NCBI GenBank assembly: GCA_026929865.2
Contig: CM049410.1
Span: 5,239,001-5,303,000 of the forward strand
DNA: 64,000 nt
DNA from: Hyperoplus lanceolatus
Lineage: Eukaryota; Chordata; Actinopteri; Uranoscopiformes; Ammodytidae
Direction: 5' to 3'
Below, piece after piece: positions 27,724 through 53,040 of the stretch (positions are counted from its first letter, which is position 1; each line of letters starts with the position of its first letter). The position numbers and the translations under genes are program-made. The notes below the pieces were generated by a model. That model did no database searches. It was given only the letters and a program-made list of their open reading frames with translations, and was not told the origin of the DNA.

Positions 27724-27804
<81 letters not shown>
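27724..27804. repeat. (TG)n microsatellite
   Basis: Uninterrupted TG repeat. The bases that follow (GTCGTACGGTATACTG and on) echo those after the (TG) tract near 23170-23300, so the two loci may share a duplicated segment. Confidence 0.96.
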
Positions 27805-27808
<4 letters not shown>

Positions 27809-28101
27809 CTGTGTCGTACGGTATACTGTTGTTGAAAGTATTAAAAAAGGTTCTATACTGCATTTGGAGGAAGACAGTAACTTTTCTTTCTTTATGCGAA
27901 TGCCTTGCTTTTGGGGCACTACGCTGTCTGTGGTGAAGATGAGATGGAATAATAACATAGTTTCTTCATTTTGGGTCATCACAGAAAAAATCACTTAACT
28001 TCTCATTTTATGCGATCACATTATTAGAAGAATTTATGATATGTATCTATCAATATCCAAATAATGGTATCAAAATTCCTAATGGTACTAGTCTCATAAC
28101 A

Positions 28102-28103
<2 letters not shown>

Positions 28104-28199
<96 letters not shown>

Positions 28200-28219
28200 G
28201 TGTGTGTGTGTGTGTGTGT
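28104..28219. repeat. (TG)n microsatellite, 116 bp
   Basis: TG repeat with one TATGTATG interruption near 28191. Confidence 0.97.
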
Positions 28220-28825
28220 TTGTGGCATGAATTTGCTGTCTTGGCTTGGCTGATATTTGTGGACTGAGCAGAGGGACAGAAGAAAATACACTTAAGACAG
28301 TACGGGAGGTTAGTCTGCATCCCTTGCCCTTCATCTCTGTCTGGGTAACTTTGCCCCACTCTTTACCATTGATCTCTTTTATCATCATACACATGTCCTT
28401 GCACCAGCATTGGTAATGGGTATGCAGACTGTGGTCACAGATATAGAGGATCCTGCATTAATTAACTTTCCAAAAAAATATTCTCCAGGGTGGATCATTT
28501 AAAACTGTTGACTGAATTTTTTCTTTAGTGGTTGTTTTTTTTTTATTTTGTAGGTGTGCTTGTTTTTTTTCTGAAGTCTTCCATTGGCTTCAAATATTCA
28601 ATTCTGCTGCCCAGAGTGTGATTGCCAGTTGCATCTCTACATTGACTATATACATACAAAAACTGAAATGTATTCCACTAAAACCTTTAAATTGCAGTAG
28701 TTAACCATTTATTGTATATGACTGTCATGTAATTTCAAGGATCTGATTATCTCAGGTGTGCTGCTGTTGGCTCAAAACTGCTTGTAGAAAAAGAGAGATT
28801 CACATAGTACTTAGTGGACTTGGTA

Positions 28826-29100
28826 ATTTATTTATTTATTTATTTATTTAATTGTTTCAGGACAATGCACATTGATAAACATAGTCATTCCAACATGTAA
28901 ATGTGCCAGATTGTAGCCCAGGGGCTAATTTCCATCTGTTGTCCATAGGCAGGTGGATGTTACAGTAAAAGCAATACAAAAGATATACAATAAATACATA
29001 ACATGAAAAGGTTCTATAGAAAGCAAAGACAAACATAAGTATTGGTTAAAAAGGAAATACAATTCAATAGAAAGTGGGCCGATACAATTTAGTGTTTAAT
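28826..29100. repeat. dispersed fish repeat fragment with (TTTA)n head
   Basis: A (TTTA)n run, then CAGGACAATGCACATTGAT and GTGCCAGATTGTAGCCCAGG, phrases I associate with a common teleost repeat. Non-coding; class uncertain. Confidence 0.4.
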
Positions 29101-29113
29101 GCCTAGTATATAC

Positions 29114-29275
29114 TGGTGCGCTTGTGGTGTAGTGGTTAGAGCATACCCGCTTTGAATCCAACCTGTGGTCGTTCACTACATGTCATTCCCATCTCTGACA
29201 CATTTCAACACTGTCTCTCCTTACTATCAATAAAGCACTGAAAATGCCACAAAAATATATTTGTTTTAAAAGGCC
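29114..29275 (+). mobile_element. tRNA-derived SINE (copy 3), degraded
   Basis: Head TGGTGTAGTGGTTAGAGC resembles box A. Box B is decayed (TTTGAATCC) and part of the tRNA region is missing. The body CATGTCATTCCC and the end AATAAAGCACTGAAAATGCC match the other SINEs here. No clean target duplication is seen, so it is older or truncated. Confidence 0.75.
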
Positions 29276-30514
29276 AAATATATGACATGTTAAATATCCA
29301 TCTGCATTTGCCGCAGAGATCTCTAATAGCGTTGATATTGAACGTTATTCAAGATTCGTCTCAAGTGAGACAGTGTTGCCATGGTGCTCACCGTGTGGAT
29401 TGCGTCAGGGCCCACTCTAATGGAGGAACAGGAAGCCAAGGGATAAAAGAGATACAAATCTGTCATGATGTGTTGAACCGACGTGGTGCAAGTCGAACAC
29501 CTTCCCCAGTCTGGGGTTCCCTGGTGCTCCAGAGTCAGGAGCGAGGATGATGGGGTTAAAGTGAGGGATTAGGGATGAGTGAGGGAGCCCAGGGTTCAGG
29601 TTAAGACTGATCTGGAGACAGATTCTCCTGTCCGGCCGAGCATGGCGGGTGGGGCAAGGGGCATCCGGCCTGTGAAGTGTCTGCATGGTGCTCCAGCGCC
29701 AGCGGCAGAGGAAATGAAAGTCATTACTGTCAGTGTGAAGTGAGCTTCATGGACCAAACGGGATTAGACAGTGCATCCGACATTGTTTCTATACATTGGT
29801 AGACTTAAAAGTCAAGCGCAAAATGGGATTAAAACGAGGGAAAGAAACCCAATAAATAACCTTCAACACCCCCACCTCCCCTCTTCCTTGTCTCTCTCTT
29901 TTTGTCTCTCTTTTTATCCTCTCTCTGCCTTCCTTCGCCTTTCCGATTCCCTACCTATTTCATGTCTCATTCTTTCTTCATAGTCTTTCCTTGTTCACCT
30001 GTCTCACTCCCCTATTCCACCCTCTGACACATCTCTCTTTCCCTGCTCCCATCACTCACACACTCATCCCCTATCATCAAAATGCACAGGTAGGCGCCGA
30101 CTCCCACACGCTCTTAACATTCTCTGTTTTGCAAAGAGAAACCATCCTTCTGGGGCCAATTGGCGCTTGAAATACAACTTCATTCCCCTCAAACTGAACC
30201 CTTTCAAAAACAAACCCTCCCACCACTCGCACACTTCCCCCCCCCCCTCTACCTCTTTCAAATCAGCCCCGTAACAAACTGGCGAAGTGTTGCCCTTCCT
30301 TAACTTTTAAGGGTATTATGCACCATGTCCAACTTCAAAGCCTGTCTTAACTCCACACTTTAATTGTATCTCTTCCCAAGCTCTCCATGTGTGCCATTTG
30401 ATTGTGCTGACAACAGCACTTCTCCCTCTGTTTCTCCTCCATCCTCCTCTTCCCGTGCTCCTCTGCCACTCTTTGGTCCTCTCTTATGTTGTGTTTGGAC
30501 GCTCCCCCCCCCCC

Positions 30515-30517
<3 letters not shown>

Positions 30518-30556
<39 letters not shown>
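30518..30556. repeat. (CA)n microsatellite after a C-run
   Basis: A C14 homopolymer leads directly into CA repeats. Confidence 0.93.
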
Positions 30557-30560
<4 letters not shown>

Positions 30561-30758
30561 CTGACTCCAACACAGCTCCTCACATCAGCTCCTTGCTCCC
30601 TTCAGAGGCCATTGTCCTCCTGTTGTCACCTACTTTGAAGAGGTAGCCTCCATTTCCTCTCTCGGCAGTCGGTTGTTGCCCGGGGTGTGTACACACCAAA
30701 CAAACTTGAAACAGTAACCCCCTGTCCTACATTGGCTGTCTCCTGCTCTCTTTATCTG

Positions 30759-30837
<79 letters not shown>
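30759..30837. repeat. (TC)n microsatellite
   Basis: Pure polypyrimidine repeat on the + strand. Confidence 0.96.
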
Positions 30838-30842
<5 letters not shown>

Positions 30843-31079
30843 GAGCTAACTTCCTCCTCATGGCCCTGGTTGATAATTGCCATAAGCTTCCCTCTTGGTT
30901 TCATTTTCCATTGTCCTCCCCCAAAATTCTTGGCTCTGGCTTGAGATAAAGGGATGAGCACTTCAAAGGGGTCTGCAAAGAGTTTAACCCCAAGCCGAAA
31001 GGAACAGCACACAATACTGTAATTGAGAGCAGTTACTGATCACAGAGCTGCAGCATAGAGAGGACACCACTGGTAGACG

Positions 31080-31105
<26 letters not shown>
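31080..31105. repeat. (CA)n microsatellite
   Basis: Short CA run. Confidence 0.9.
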
Positions 31106-31110
<5 letters not shown>

Positions 31111-32042
31111 ACTCCTGAGTGTTTATGACTGCCACTGAGGTGGCCGGTAGCAGTTACGACAGGCCAAGGCTGCACAGGAGAACATATAATCCTGTCGTAA
31201 AAAAACTCAAGTCCTGTTTAGTTGTTGGATTTTAAGTGTTTTTCATTATATGTGACTTTAGATAAAGTAGAAAATGAGACGGTATTTTGTGCACACGCTA
31301 AAAAAGTCAACATTAAAGAACTGATTGATCCTACAAGTTATTTATGCATACCCTTACGTCTCTATTCATAGGGCTCTTTGAATCTGACCTGTCCCTGTAA
31401 TAATATCTTCCCAAACAGAGGGACAGTTCTACCCCATAACCTCTCCCCCCTCTGAAGCCCTCTTTATAGGGCCAGGAGCCAAGGACACCCCAGGTCTCCG
31501 GCCAGTGGCAGACCTGAGGTCAGCTCCGGAGGAAGACTGGACCTACAGGGACCTCCCATGTAACCATAGAGGGGGTTGACAAGGCAGGACATGAGGGCCT
31601 AACTGGCCCCTGGTACTGGCAGGGGGTCCACACCATCGCCATGGTGATGGTTTCCACCCCGGTGTGTTTACTGTCAGAGGTCAGCCTTGGCTCTGCGAAG
31701 TTAACAAAGGCTGGCATTGTCAGGGTGTAGCACTGGGTGTATTAGCCAGATGACCTGTGTACCGACAGACAGAGCTAGACTGTGTAGATGAGCTTTTATG
31801 AGATGAGAAATTGTGTTTGCGCAGACTTGTTTTAACTCTGAGTCATTAGAGTCTCACATCTGGCATTGTTCCAGATTTCGGTACACTGTACTTCAGTGGT
31901 TCCCAGCCTTTTCTGTTAGAAGTACCCGGACAGCCCTGCCAAATGAACTGTTACTCCTTCATCTACAGTACACCATTTACTTTAACCATTTGTCCATCAC
32001 TATTTGAAATGTTTTTCGAACACTTTTAAATATATATTTCAC

Positions 32043-32264
32043 TAAAGGTGGAGTCAGCGATTCTGGAATAAAGCTTGTTGTCAAAATCAGTAAATATCTC
32101 CTCACGATCAACTACCTGTAGTATGTGTGTCATGGGGGAATCCAGTGTTAATACACTGCCATAGGCTCTATAAACATGGCATGTTGCTAGCTATGGTGGG
32201 CCCCCTTTGTTTACATACCCGTTTACAGAGCCTATAGGCTGTGCATTAACACCAAATTCTTTTT

Positions 32265-32330
<66 letters not shown>

Positions 32331-32422
32331 CTGACAGGTAGGGGATGTGAGGAGATCTCCACTGATATTGAAACAAGTTGATTTAGACAACACATGCTCT
32401 CCAGAGTCACTGACTCCACCTG
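32043..32422. mobile_element. MITE, GGTGGAGTCAG family (copy 5) with expanded (CA)n
   Basis: Arms AAAGGTGGAGTCAGCGATTC and AGAGTCACTGACTCCACC. It shares TAGGCTCTATAAAC and CCCTTTGTTTACATAC with copies 2 and 4. Its internal CAGCACACAC seed has grown into a 60-bp (CA)n tract at 32268-32328. Confidence 0.86.
32268..32328. repeat. (CA)n microsatellite inside a MITE
   Basis: It occupies the position where copy 2 of the same MITE has only a short CA run (18437-18446). Confidence 0.95.
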
Positions 32423-33100
32423 TATATTATATTACTCAGTTTAAAGTTTGTCTGCACTCTCAAAAGAAGGTGTTCAGGTGTAACATCTTACTCAAGAAGC
32501 GCTTTTGTTTGAAAATTTGAAGAATAATTCTAACTTTCTTTTGTGCTGCTGATCATCTTCTTGCGGGGACAATAAGTTTGACGTAGCCACATTGGGAATG
32601 TTTTGAGTGCAGTGAGCGCGGTAAAGTGGCCTTTGAATGTTGAGTAATCCCTTAGTCATCATGGCCACTTCAAGAGCAATTTCCTCTTTTATTAACCCTG
32701 ATGGGAAGTGAGGCACCTGAGGGAGAAAGTTCCACAGAGCACCTTTGGCAAACAGGCTGATCAAAGTGTTTGCCGTCTCTGCGCGTCTACCTGTTTTTCA
32801 ATCTCTGTCCACTGAGACAACAAGGAGGACTCACATGGACAACTGTGTGTGTCCCCCTTTCAAGAACATAGCCAGTCATCTTGTGCAGAGGGTCTTCTGG
32901 GGGTCGCTCATTCGAACAGTAAAGACCTCATCGGAAACACTATTGATTCTGTGTTATAAACAATATTAACATGGCTGCTTTTAGCTATAGTCCAGTGCGA
33001 ATACAAAAAAGCGTCCCAAAATGCCTGCTGCTGTCTGTGTCCAAACAATTGCTGTCAGTCAGACAAGTGATTGGATGTACAGGTATATTGAATGTCTGAT

Positions 33101-33103
<3 letters not shown>

Positions 33104-33176
<73 letters not shown>
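33104..33176. repeat. (TG)n microsatellite
   Basis: TG repeat about 1 kb upstream of the axin2 promoter region, followed by a G/A-rich stretch. Confidence 0.97.
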
Positions 33177-33178
<2 letters not shown>

Positions 33179-33893
33179 GGGAGGGGAGGTGGGGGAGAGA
33201 GAGAGAGCTGTGCTGTCCGAGATGCAGAGAGGAGTAATTATTCTTAAATGATATGATAATACATCCTTTAGGGAACTTGGCCTCAGTGCACATGTGTTTT
33301 AATCCGGTGTCTTTATACTGTACATGTGCCCTTACTGCCACTGGTAGGAGCTGTGGAGTAGTACTACAGCACTGTGACTTGATGTTTCCCATTGCAACAT
33401 GGTGTATCTATCTACATGCAAATGAGGTCTGATAGTGAATGTGACTTTTACTCAGAATGCGTTCAATGTCCTAATGTTAGAAAAGGTCAGTGCAGTTGAC
33501 GTTCTCACCAGCAAGTCTTTGAATCCTGCAGGAGTAGGGACGCATGTGTGTCTTTATTATTTACAAATGGTGCCTTAAGGGGATTAGAAATCATAGTTGC
33601 ATTATGCTTCTGAAACTATTGTCTTCTTGTTATGTGTAAATACAAAAACTAAAAAAATGTTAATGCATAAGAGGCTATGAACGTGCAACACTGCCGGAGC
33701 GTGCATTGTGCATCCCTAAAGGTCCCCAATGGTTTAATCTGAAAAAAACTATGTGGGTTTTGAAAAGAAAAGATCCTTGCGTCTTTAAAGTTTATGTAGC
33801 AACAGAGGGATTGTAGTGATAATGCTATTGGGGCGGCAGATCAGTTACTTCTGACGCTCCAAAGCCTTGGGGAGTTGGCTCAAGATTGCTTGT

Positions 33894-35929
33894 CTTTGAT
33901 AAGGTCCTCGACGTTGTAGTTGCAACTTCGTGATCTGGGAAAAGATTGGTAAAAGGTGGCAGAAAAAAAAGCAGGCAGGTCAAGGAAATAAAGGGAGCAA
34001 CAGAAAAGGAAAAAAACCCTCCGCAGAGATTACAACGTATCAAGAAACTTGTTTTCCTTTTTTTTACGGCGGCATTGGGCTGCAATTGTTTTTTATGCAG
34101 CTGTCGGGACCCGGCAGTCGGTTCCTCACTTTGAAGTGCGCTGCTCCAGCCTGTCGGCTCAGTTGGTGTTGGAGTCGCCTGCAGGAGAGACCTATAGTGC
34201 GGCATGGCAGCCTGAAACCATAGGGAGGAGAAAAGGAGGAGGAGAAAAGCGGTATTTTTTTTCTTCCTTCCTCTCGAGTGCATTTTTCTCTCCGTCTAAC
34301 CGACTCAAACCTCGAGCGGACTGTATGTGGACGCAACGTGGAGACCGAGGACCGTGGAATATACACGCTTTTTGTTGTTGTTGTGGATAAAGAAATATAT
34401 CTATTTATTGAACAAGTGGAGTTTTATTTGAGAAGAGAAACTCGTGGATCCATGGTAAGTTCCAAGAGTGTGTGTGCCTCCTCCAACTGGCCCCCATTGG
34501 AGTTCCCTTTGATGTGCTGTTGACTCGCCTTTGAAGTTACGTTCCGGGGGAAAACGAACCGCTTTACTTAGGTTTGAAGAACCGGGGAAAAAACACCCGT
34601 CGAATAGTTTCTTTGTCGTTAACTCTATTTCCCCTTCCCCACGTTTTAGTTTCGTAGTGAAAGTTGAACTAGAAATGGTTAGGAAGCACTCCGTGTTTCT
34701 CTCTTTTTTTTCTTTTTTGATGTGGAATTCCTCCCCCCACAAGATCTGAGACTTCGGTGTAGTCTACTTTGGGGTTGTTGTTTTTTCGCCTTACATTCAG
34801 GCGACGTAAAGGAAAGTTTTAACAGACTCGGAATTTGGTGACTTTAGCGTGAGTGGTGCTGTAATGTACATTCTTTCGTGGGATATCTGAACACTTAATA
34901 ATTGTTCTAATTTTGAAAAAGAAAACTTGTCGGGAAATTTTAAGTTGCTTGCCGCTGTTTTAACACTTCAGCAACAGTAGTAACAGTGCGTCAGTGACAG
35001 CCTTTAAAGTGAAAAATATGCAGTGTTGCACATCAGACGTTGAGACATTGTAAGTTAATGTTGATGTTTTTTTAAAGGGGGGGGTGGTAGTGTTGTAGAG
35101 GCGGTCATGTATAACAACAAACTGTTCATAATCTCCACGATAATGGAACAACAGATAGCTGGAATGCTTTCAAAGCGTTTTTTGAAGCTCAAGGAGCACA
35201 GCATCACCAGGCACCCATGTTAACTATTTCAGTCACGTTTTTTCGATCTCCTCCTTCAGTTTGTCCCACATCGTGTCCTACAGGTAGCTATGGGCTTACT
35301 CGCGGGGTAGGCTTTATCATTTTGACCTGATTTAGTCGTAAATTATGAGATGTATCAATTGTCGTAGAAACATAACTGACCCATTAAATGAGAAAGTGTC
35401 ATGCACGGTAGAAAAAGAGACATGTGCTTCCTTCCATTCTGCAGCAAGCAGCCCTATAAAATACCGGGCGCGATGGATCGTATTTGTGCGAAATGCGCTG
35501 GCACTTTTGGTGGATTAATGACTTCTAATGTGTTGTTTTCGGGTCGCGGTCCTGCTTGACACACGCATGGTCGCTACTTAGAAGTGTGTGTTATCCATTA
35601 AAGGGAGATGATGTAGCCTAGATTCAGTTCAGAATCAGTCATCGATCAGGTGGTTTTTGCCACTCGTCGCTGCATGTGCGAAACATCACTGAAATTCTTC
35701 ATCATTTACGCGTCCTGACCAAACCAATGGCGAGCGAGTAGAAAATCACATTCCAGCTTTGAAGCTTTCCAGATGTGAAGAAATGCTGTTTATGTTATAC
35801 TGCTGCTGACGCGTTTTCTCTGATTTCTTTCTTCGAATTTGCCCGACTTCTAAAAAAGTATGCGAGGGTCTGAAAAGGACCCTCACTGTGTCTCTCTCTC
35901 TCTCTTTCTCTCTCCCTCCCCTCTTTGAA
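33894..35929 (+). promoter_or_regulatory. axin2: axin2 promoter/intron 1 region with TCF/LEF site cluster
   Basis: Seven matches to CTTTGWW or its complement: 33894-33900, 34129-34135, 34507-34513, 34529-34535, 35169-35175 (inverse), 35757-35763 and 35923-35929. About one is expected by chance in 2 kb at equal base frequencies. Mammalian Axin2 is a direct Wnt target driven by several TCF sites in its promoter and first intron, so the layout fits a conserved negative-feedback promoter. Site occupancy is inference. Confidence 0.7.
34250..34454 (+). other. axin2: axin2 non-coding exon 1 (5' limit approximate)
   Basis: The donor is ATG|GTAAGT, splitting just after the ATG at 34452-34454. GC- and purine-rich sequence upstream suits a transcription start, but the start itself cannot be read, so the left coordinate is a placeholder. 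In known vertebrate axin2 genes the first exon is non-coding and precedes a TCF-rich intron. An inverted CCAAT (ATTGGG) lies at 34073. Confidence 0.5.
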
Positions 35930-36026
35930 GTTGGGGCGGATCTGGTTTTGATTAGATCAATACTTTGTGTTTCAGAGAGAAGACGGGCAACCAGAGACAA
36001 GCTCCCCCGCTGACAAAAGAGAGTGA
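34452..36026 (+). other. possible upstream ORF across the exon 1-2 junction (17 codons)
   Basis: If exon 1 (to 34454) is spliced to the acceptor at 35975, the terminal ATG opens a 17-codon frame beginning MREDGQPETSS and stopping at TGA 36024-36026, 62 nt before the axin2 start. If the acceptor at 36084 is used instead, the same ATG opens a longer frame overlapping the axin2 start out of phase. It is conditional on the inferred donor. Confidence 0.35.
34455..35975 (+). other. axin2: axin2 intron 1, about 1.5 kb
   Basis: GT at 34455 and AG at 35974-35975. Rival acceptors are at 35930 (after a pyrimidine tract ending CTCTTTGAAG) and 36084 (after CTCTCTCTCCTGCTGCCTTCAG). It carries five of the seven TCF motifs. 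No repeats of note. Confidence 0.55.
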
Positions 36027-36088
36027 GGAGAGATTACAGTAGAAGCGAACAACATACGCTCTCTCTCTCTCCTGCTGCCTTCAGAGCC

Positions 36089-49363
<13,275 letters not shown>

Positions 49364-49420
49364 CACTTCTACGGACCCTAAACACCTCCCATGGATGTAC
49401 TCAACCTCCATACACTCCCC

Positions 49421-49451
<31 letters not shown>

Positions 49452-50950
49452 TCGTCCATGTCTTTTAAGCTAAAAAGACTGCAGAACTGGAGATGTTGTC
49501 GAAGGAATGTTGACGTTGTTGTGGGCCGACCGACTGGATGAAAGAAGGACAGGGTTATCACTTCTTCAGGACTATCATGTGAACAGCTCTCCTTGAAGTG
49601 AAGAAAGTTAAGGACTGTTGTTCTGGGCTGAAATATCTCCGTGTTTTCCCCCAAGAGAGAGAAACTCTGGAGCCTGTAGGTGAATGACCACTCCTCAAAG
49701 CAGCGCGGGCGGTGGCTTCAAAATCTGAGACTGACAGCCAAACCTGACGCTGCCCGTGCTAGCGTCTGCCCACGTGGGCACTCGCTAGCACACCGCTAAT
49801 ATGTATATGCAGATATACATGTCCATTGCATTGTATTGTGATGCTCTTATTGCTGTGTTAAGATTTCTATTGCTATTTATTGGAAATATCCCTGCCCCCA
49901 ACCTAATATTATTATTATTCATCCATGGACAAGCTGCTTGGAGTTGGAGGAACTTCTCCAATTTTTCCACATCCATGATTTTTATTTTTTCCATATCTGA
50001 GCATCAGCTCTCAAGCAAAAGGAAATGGGTTTGATTCATTTTCTGCCCCTCCATAATGAACTGTAAACCCTCAAAGAATACCTCTTCAAAAACTCCACTC
50101 CTCTTCCTGGAGATGTAGTGGGACGTCCTCTGATCTCTTGGCTGGAGAGCTTACTGCTGAAGCTTTGAGACTGGCTCTCTCGATCACTTAAAAGGTTGAT
50201 AATATATTTACTACTGCAGTGCTATTTGTGGTCGTGTCCCCATCTGCTCTGAAGGGCCCTTAGTGAACTATGGAAAAAAGGAACAAAAAAAATGCTATAA
50301 ATGTTTAATTCCCTTCTCTGGGACTTTGCCCAGCTACTAGCCTTGATCTGTCGCGTCTTAGTGCCTTTGTTTCAGTGGCGCAGGCATTGCACAAATAGCC
50401 AACATATTTACTAAGAGAAAACTTCCCAGAACAGGTCCTTGAGTCCCCAAAATGTGTTTGCACCAATATTAATATTTAGCAACAAAAAGCTCTATAACGT
50501 GCCCCCCCCCCCCCCCAAACGTGCTTACCTATGTGATTGTGTGACTGAGTTGCTTTTGAGTAGGGGTTACTCTGTGTGTATTTGAAGTCTGCACTATGAG
50601 CTGCAGATGATGATGATGGTGGTGATTATATATACACTATGTCCATAGTGTTTTTTTAATTGAGTACAGTAGCTGTGCCTACATGGATTCTTGCCGTGTT
50701 TTACCCAGTTTTCAGGGTCCTATTACTCCCTTGGTTTTTACAAGGGGCCTTATGTTGAAAAGATATTTTTATGCCTTTTAGTATCCGTTTCATCATGTTT
50801 ATGTTTTATAATATTTTTCATGGCTTCCTTGGCTCCACTTGTAAACTGTAAATGATGCGTTCTATAGAGCTCAGTTGAAAAAGATGCCTCGGTACTTTAA
50901 TTATTGTAATTATGAAGAGATGTAGCCTTTATTAAAATGTTCTATTTTTC
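49364..50950 (+). other. axin2: axin2 3'UTR, about 1.6 kb
   Basis: A (CA)n run near 49422-49448, then A/T-rich sequence with a C-run at 50503-50516 and several TTTATA/ATTTTT patches. ATTAAA at 50931 is the only polyadenylation hexamer I found, setting the end near 50950. Confidence 0.7.
50931..50936 (+). terminator. axin2: axin2 polyadenylation signal (ATTAAA)
   Basis: Common variant hexamer about 1.57 kb after the stop. The cleavage site would fall just before the (GT)n tract at 50969. Confidence 0.55.
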
Positions 50951-50966
50951 AAATTAGCAAATGGCT

Positions 50967-51157
<191 letters not shown>

Positions 51158-52103
51158 TGCAATACGTCGGATCCTGAGAGAAATCTCTGCCAGATCGGCA
51201 TCCATTATCAACTCTTAATTTACTCCCTGTTGGAAATTAAAGCAATGCAGTATCCATTTGGCCACCGGAGCCTCATGGTGCTTAAGTGTAAGGGGGGGGG
51301 GAGGAGACCATGTAAGTGTGTCTTAATGAGACATTTGGCAAATACGTGCAAGAAGAACTTCAGTTCACCCTGCTACTCATATGGTTAACCATTCGGCCTC
51401 CTGTGGCACTTGATAATCGGTGTGTGAGTGTATAATGTGGTCTTTAGCTCCGACTCAATTAGGGTCCAGGTTAATAAATGAAAACTCACAAGGTGGCTCC
51501 AAACAGACCAGACATGAATGAGTTACAGGTGAAGACCGTCGGGGAGACTGAAGAGTTAAATATTTAAAGAATACATTGGATCGTTAAAGGAGAGTCATGG
51601 TGCCTGTATGAACATAAGCCAATAAAAAGCAATGATATAACACATACACTCAAAAAGAATGTTCATATGTGCACCTGACAATTACGACAGGCTTGAAAAA
51701 TGAATTTGCCACGCAAGGTCACATAAAGCGGTACAAATATCAGGTATGAAATTAGTTCTAGTCATTCAATTCATTCTGTCAATGTTCTCCGGGCCTTGTG
51801 GGAGATTCATTCTTCATCTGTTATAGTCTGTGAAAGGAAATGAAACCTCCACCCTCAAAAGACTTTTCTACTTTTTCCTTTTCTCTCACACATCCAATGA
51901 AAACACACAAATTAATCTTTGGGCTGCATTCCTAACCCTATACTCTCTTTTTTCTATTCTACATAGACCAGAAAAAGAATCTAGTAAGCATGCAGTAGGC
52001 ATACAATTAATTAATTGGGACATACTTTTACTTATTTATTTCATCATAACATTGCGCCTTGATCTTGCCTCTTGCTTTTATATCCGTTGCATCGGCAGTT
52101 GTA

Positions 52104-53040
52104 TTAAAGCTACTACGAGTAAGTCGGCACGTTGGCGACACCTTTGAACAAAAGCGGTAGTATTATTACGACGCCAGCTGTCGTGAAGCTGTTTTGTAGC
52201 TCGTCCAGGGAGTGCAAGAGTCAAATAATCAGGAAGCAATATGGTGCGTGGCGTGTCCGTGTGTTGAAAGTGTGAGGGCACCGGACTCTTTTTGGCTCCG
52301 TGAGTCTATGGGTGACACAGCATCAACTAATGCCAGTAAGTGCTAAACACACCTGATTGCAATGAGTTGATGCATTGTCACCTCTCACGGAGCTGAACGA
52401 GTCCCCGTGTCCTCACACAAAGCGAATGAACGAGAGATGGCAGTTAGTTAGTATGGATCACGATGAGGTAATGTGTTGTTGTAAATAATGACTATTTCAG
52501 ATGAATAATGGTCATCTGATGATGCTGGTGAGGCAAAGTAAACTTTGTTTTTGTAGGCTACCGCTCATTCATTTAGGAGTAAACACTGCAGTCTAGTTTC
52601 GCTGCGTGAAATTGTGTACGTTGCTTGGCAACGCCCTCCCGCCCGACTATCACTCTCCGTTTTAGCTTTTCTTCATTGCATTTTCTTTTCTTTCTTTGAT
52701 GGTTCAGCCCCGTTATCAGTCATTATGACGACAAATAACTGTCTCAAACAAGGCTCCCGCTCCCCTTCCCTCACCTGGAGGGATAGGCTTCTCAATTCAC
52801 GTTCCTGCGCCACACTGAAATCTCACCAATACGGATAGGCCTATGTGACCATAGAGCATGCACGCGTGAACCGAAAATCGGACTGGGTGTACGACCAGAT
52901 CAAATGCAGTAATAAAAACTATATAAAAACGTCTTTCTTTGCACTGATGGTCTCGTTTGCTGTTAAAGGTAATTTATGATGATCAGAGGAAACATGAGGC
53001 TGTTTAAAAGATATTTAAATGTTACTCGTAGCGGCTTTAA
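52104..53040. mobile_element. TTAA-flanked element, 937 bp
   Basis: Ends TTAAAGCTACTACGAGTAA and TTACTCGTAGCGGCTTTAA, inverted repeats framed by TTAA. The right ~105 bp correspond, inverted, to the start of the short copy at 12942-13193. No transposase is visible. Confidence 0.75.

Larger units (their letters stand above)
24521..33890. other. cep112-axin2 intergenic region
   Basis: No gene was recognised. It holds C-homopolymers (24730 and 25036), microsatellites, dispersed repeat fragments (26735-27190 and 28826-29100), a SINE (29114-29275), pyrimidine-rich tracts (29870-30060) and a MITE (32043-32422). Distal axin2 regulatory DNA may lie here, but this cannot be seen directly. Confidence 0.7.

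Noticed and set aside
31628..31650. Near-palindrome CCATCGCCATGGTGATGG resembling an RFX X-box
   Set aside because: A single weak match with no context; palindromes of this length are not rare in 64 kb.
34049..34390. 113-codon frame upstream of axin2
   Set aside because: It overlaps the inferred promoter and non-coding exon 1, with no similarity; overlapping frames on both strands suggest chance.
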